From Verrucolacustris sp044348085 (lineage in GTDB: Bacteria; Verrucomicrobiota; Verrucomicrobiia; Methylacidiphilales; Verrucolacustridaceae): 35,898 nucleotides of DNA. The notes beneath the pieces were generated by a model. That model was not told the DNA's origin. It did not search any database and saw nothing but the letters and a program-made list of their open reading frames with translations. Every line of letters begins with the position of its first letter. Position 1 is the stretch's first letter. Of the stretch, positions 33,629-35,898 are shown piece by piece. Made by a program: the position numbers and the translations under genes. The DNA is taken from positions 1 through 35,898 of the forward strand of contig JBIKTM010000019.1 of the NCBI GenBank assembly GCA_044348085.1, given 5' to 3'.

Positions 33629-35452
33629 ATGAAGCTTTCGCTTTTTCTCTTTGCCACTCTTCTTCCTTTTTTTACTTTTTCAGAAGAAGAAAAACTTTGG
33701 CCTCCACGCGGGAACAACCGCCCCCTGATTGCTGCCACGCAGGCCCTCTGGTGGAATAAAGACGACCCCGAGGCTCGCAAACTCAAAGCCCGTGCACTCG
33801 ATTTTGCAGGACGATATGCAGAGGCAGAAAAAGCTGCCCGCTACGCTCTCCTCGTCGCCCCTCAAGATCCCGAAATCCAACGCATTCTCGGCCGTAGCCT
33901 TCTTCACCAAGGAAAACTCGCCCAAGCTAAAGCCGCCCTGGAACGTGCAGGACAACTCGGCGATCCACTCTCCCGCTCTCTTGCAACCATGCTTCGCACC
34001 GACCGAATGACTCTCGGCCTCCTGGATTCAAAGATCTCCCGCGCTCTCGTCCAAATCCAAGATGATCAAGGAAGAGGCATCGGATCGGGCTCTTTCGTTT
34101 CCTCAAACGGCGTCGTTCTCACAGCTGCCCACGTTGTCGCGGGACGTAAAAGAGTTTTGATTCGAAATTCTCTTGGCCAAATTTTTCCCGCAAAAACCGT
34201 CTGCCCTGGTGACTTCTCTGCCGATGCTGTTTTGATCCAAACCGCAGCCCCATCCGAATACTATCTCGTTCTAGCCGATCACGATCCTGCTCCCTGCGAA
34301 TCCCTAACCGTGTCCGGCTTTCCTCTCTCCATTGATCTTCCTTTAACTTCTCGGGGCCAAAGTAGAGCCAAGGCAAAAGACGGAACTTTATCCACCACCA
34401 TACCCCTCATGCCCGGTCAGTCAGGCTCCCCTGTTCTCAATTCCAAAAACCAGATCGTCGGCCTCGCCTCCCGCGGATCTCTTCCCCTACTCGCCCGAAG
34501 CGCCCCCGCCCGATCTGAGGCAGTTGCAAACTCCGCCCTCACCTCTCTTTGGGATGCCACGCGTGAGCCCGGCCACTTCTCCGATATTCGAACTCTCTCA
34601 AAATGGACAGATCGGAACACTTTCTTTGATCCCGCCGTCTCCTCTGCCGAACAGACCGTTCTGGATCAAGATTTTGCCCAATCGGAAAAAGCCATCACCC
34701 AAGTCATCGAAAAACATCCAAGTGACGCCGGACTCCTTCTTCGACGAGCCCTCACTCGCCTCGCCCTGAATCACCCCAATGAGGCCGAAGCGGATATCCG
34801 CCTCGCCATTTTGAAAGATCCGCAAAATCCCGAACCCCACCGCTTTCTTTCAGGCCTGCTTCTCCAAACGGATCGCCCAGCTTTGGCGATTGAGGAGATG
34901 GAAGTTGCCTATCGCCTCGACCCCGAAGACGCCGATACGGCGGAGGGCCTCAGCGAGCTTTACCTCTCCCAAGGCCAATTCGAGAAAGCTAAATCACCAT
35001 CCCAAGACGCCACGCGATTAAACCCCGAATCCTCCCGCGCATGGTCCACTCTTTCCGCCTCTTGCCTTGCAACAGGGCAGCTAGCCGCCGCCCGGCAAGC
35101 TGCCGAATTTGCCACAAAGCACGGGCCTGAGGATCCACGCGCATGGGTTCAACTCGCAGCCAGCTTAAACGCCGCTCACGACTTTGCGGATGCTGTGGCC
35201 GCATCTGAAACTGCAACCCAACTCGCTCCAACCGAATCTCGCGCTTGGCTAAACTTGGCCACAGCCTATGCAGGCTTAGATCGTTATGCTGAAGCTTTGC
35301 CCCACGCCGAACGCGCCACCCAACTGGAGCCCAAAAATCGCGCTAGCTGGAGTCTTCTTGCCGCTCTCTATCGTGAACTTGATCAACCTGACAACGCGAG
35401 TGCTGCATCCGCCCAGCTACGGTCTCTCGATGCATCTACAGCAGGACGTTGA
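33629..35452 (+). CDS. Exported trypsin-like serine protease sandwiched between TPR regions
   Basis: The 607-residue protein has a signal peptide (MKLSLFLFATLLPFFTFS). An N-terminal TPR block (about 40-115) is followed by a trypsin-like domain (about 135-310). The catalytic triad is visible as His168 (LTAAHVV), Asp199 (SADAVLI) and Ser265 (PGQSGSP). At least seven TPR units (about 340-600) follow, several with the ALxxAxxATQLxP type of turn. No PDZ domain is seen, so it is not a standard DegP/HtrA. It may be a periplasmic quality-control or processing protease with protein-binding arms. The substrate is unknown. It begins 23 bases after ruvB. Confidence 0.85.
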   Translation: MKLSLFLFATLLPFFTFSEEEKLWPPRGNNRPLIAATQALWWNKDDPEARKLKARALDFAGRYAEAEKAARYALLVAPQDPEIQRILGRSLLHQGKLAQAKAALERAGQLGDPLSRSLATMLRTDRMTLGLLDSKISRALVQIQDDQGRGIGSGSFVSSNGVVLTAAHVVAGRKRVLIRNSLGQIFPAKTVCPGDFSADAVLIQTAAPSEYYLVLADHDPAPCESLTVSGFPLSIDLPLTSRGQSRAKAKDGTLSTTIPLMPGQSGSPVLNSKNQIVGLASRGSLPLLARSAPARSEAVANSALTSLWDATREPGHFSDIRTLSKWTDRNTFFDPAVSSAEQTVLDQDFAQSEKAITQVIEKHPSDAGLLLRRALTRLALNHPNEAEADIRLAILKDPQNPEPHRFLSGLLLQTDRPALAIEEMEVAYRLDPEDADTAEGLSELYLSQGQFEKAKSPSQDATRLNPESSRAWSTLSASCLATGQLAAARQAAEFATKHGPEDPRAWVQLAASLNAAHDFADAVAASETATQLAPTESRAWLNLATAYAGLDRYAEALPHAERATQLEPKNRASWSLLAALYRELDQPDNASAASAQLRSLDASTAGR

Positions 35453-35482
35453 CCCCGCTCCTCGCAACGATATTCTTGTGAT

Positions 35483-35770
35483 ATGAAATTCATCCATCAC
35501 CTGACTCTACCCGTCCTCCTTCTTCTTCCCTTCGTATCCTTCGTCCAAGCAGAACCATGCCAGAAAAAGTGCAACGAATGCTGCCCTACCAATGCTCCTT
35601 GCTGCTCTACACCGAACTGCACCAAGGCGTGCAACGAATGCTGCAAATCAGACGATTCCTGCTGCTCCAGCAAGAAATCAAAATGCTCCTCTTCATCCTC
35701 TGTTCCCTTGGAGCGGGGTGGCAAGAAAAGTTCCCCCTACGCTGACAAAGGCACCACCCGCCGCTACTAA
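35483..35770 (+). CDS. Small exported Cys-rich protein with internal duplication, unknown function
   Basis: This 95-residue protein has a signal peptide ending at about FVSFVQA. A 45-residue segment with 13 cysteines follows, arranged as two copies of a CNECC-x5-CC unit. The tail is basic and Ser-rich (SKKSKCSSSSSVPLERGG). I know no family with this pattern. The cysteines could bind metal ions or form disulfides after export; the sequence does not say which. It is close behind the TPR protease and faces another Cys-rich reading frame. No clear ribosome-binding site is seen. Confidence 0.7.
   Translation: MKFIHHLTLPVLLLLPFVSFVQAEPCQKKCNECCPTNAPCCSTPNCTKACNECCKSDDSCCSSKKSKCSSSSSVPLERGGKKSSPYADKGTTRRY
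35569..35644 (+). repeat. 16-bp perfect direct repeat inside the Cys-rich gene
   Basis: GTGCAACGAATGCTGC occurs at 35569-35584 and again at 35629-35644, exactly 60 bases apart and in frame. It encodes the shared CNECC block and shows a recent 20-codon duplication. Confidence 0.9.
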
Positions 35771-35783
35771 ACTTCCCCCCAAC

Positions 35784-35820
35784 AAAAAAAGGGGCGTGTA
35801 CCCCGAAGGATACACGCCCC
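35784..35820 (-). terminator. Rho-independent terminator of the minus-strand Cys-rich gene
   Basis: GGGGCGTGTA (35791-35800) and TACACGCCCC (35811-35820) form a perfect 10-bp GC-rich stem with a 10-base loop. In the minus direction the stem is followed at once by seven T residues (35790-35784). In the plus direction no T-run follows, so it serves the gene entering from the right edge, 17 bases past its stop. Confidence 0.85.
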
Positions 35821-35837
35821 AATAGGCTAACTCAGGC

Positions 35838-35897
35838 TCAGCACCCGCAATCGCAGGTCTGACATTCGCCCGGTTGGCACTTGGCGCATTTGCACCC
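35838..35897 (-). CDS. Cys-rich, metallothionein-like protein, C-terminal fragment cut by the window edge
   Basis: The minus frame from 35897 encodes GCKCAKCQPGECQTCDCGC and stops with TGA at 35838. Eight of 19 residues are cysteine in CxC and CxxC spacings, typical of metal-thiolate proteins. A strong terminator directly after the stop supports it as a real gene end. The other two frames on this strand give ordinary, non-patterned peptides. The start and full length are outside the window, so the family cannot be fixed; it may be a metallothionein-like or other metal-binding protein. Confidence 0.6.
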   Translation of the reverse strand, partial: GCKCAKCQPGECQTCDCGC

Positions 35898-35898
35898 A

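Noticed and set aside
35791..35820. Terminator for the plus-strand Cys-rich gene
   Set aside because: The T-run lies only on the minus-strand side of the stem, so the hairpin is assigned to the minus-strand gene.

Overview
This window looks like chromosomal DNA of a Gram-negative, LPS-type bacterium, most likely of the phylum Verrucomicrobiota. The evidence for the Gram-negative envelope is gmhA, an LptF/LptG permease, mlaEFD and secretins. The best evidence for the phylum is a six-gene minus-strand operon at 15402-24861. Its order and protein architectures match, from memory, the Akkermansia muciniphila Amuc_1098-1102 type IV pilus-like cluster. I see no transposase, integrase, phage gene or CRISPR array. 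On the + strand C visibly exceeds G in genes of both orientations, and most genes, including the ribosomal-protein genes, lie on the minus strand. This suggests that the minus strand is the leading strand here.

Layout. 2-2937 (+): the end of a LacI-type regulator, translationally coupled to a secreted GH13 alpha-amylase-type enzyme. 2945-5148: a small membrane protein, tRNA-Phe and a membrane-bound class III adenylate cyclase. 5212-7974 (+): an odd protein with a nucleoside 2-deoxyribosyltransferase-like C-terminus, a MoeB-rhodanese fusion and an exported DUF192 protein. 13371-7984 (-): gmhA, rpsP, khpA, trmD, rplS, rnhB, yraN and comM, ending in a DUF6883/DUF4926 pair. This is the classic rpsP-trmD-rplS cluster, but rimM is missing. 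13402-15398 (+): an LptF/LptG permease coupled to an exported protein with three DPMGG repeats.

24861-15402 (-): the pilus-like operon. It encodes an exported protein, a PilM-PilN fusion, an Amuc_1100-like protein, an Amuc_1099-like protein with a calcium-loop motif, and two tandem secretins. 28643-24936 (-): full-length cobalamin-dependent metH, preceded by a cluster of AT-rich palindromes and by tRNA-Glu on the other strand. 32523-28852 (-): a HAD phosphatase, mlaE, mlaF, mlaD and ispD. 32589-35770 (+): ruvB, a TPR-trypsin-TPR protein and a small exported Cys-rich protein. A second Cys-rich (metallothionein-like) reading frame enters from the right edge on the minus strand and has its own terminator.

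How they fit together: much of the window serves the envelope. This includes LPS heptose synthesis, LPS export, phospholipid transport, an outer-membrane secretin machine and several exported proteins. Translation genes, DNA-recombination genes (comM, yraN, ruvB, rnhB) and methionine/isoprenoid biosynthesis genes are interleaved. Genes are packed tightly, with many 4-base ATGA/GTGA/TTGA stop-start overlaps. The most unusual items are the tandem secretins, the DUF6883/DUF4926 pair, the two facing Cys-rich small proteins and the NDT-like protein. No gene-free stretch exceeds 300 bases.
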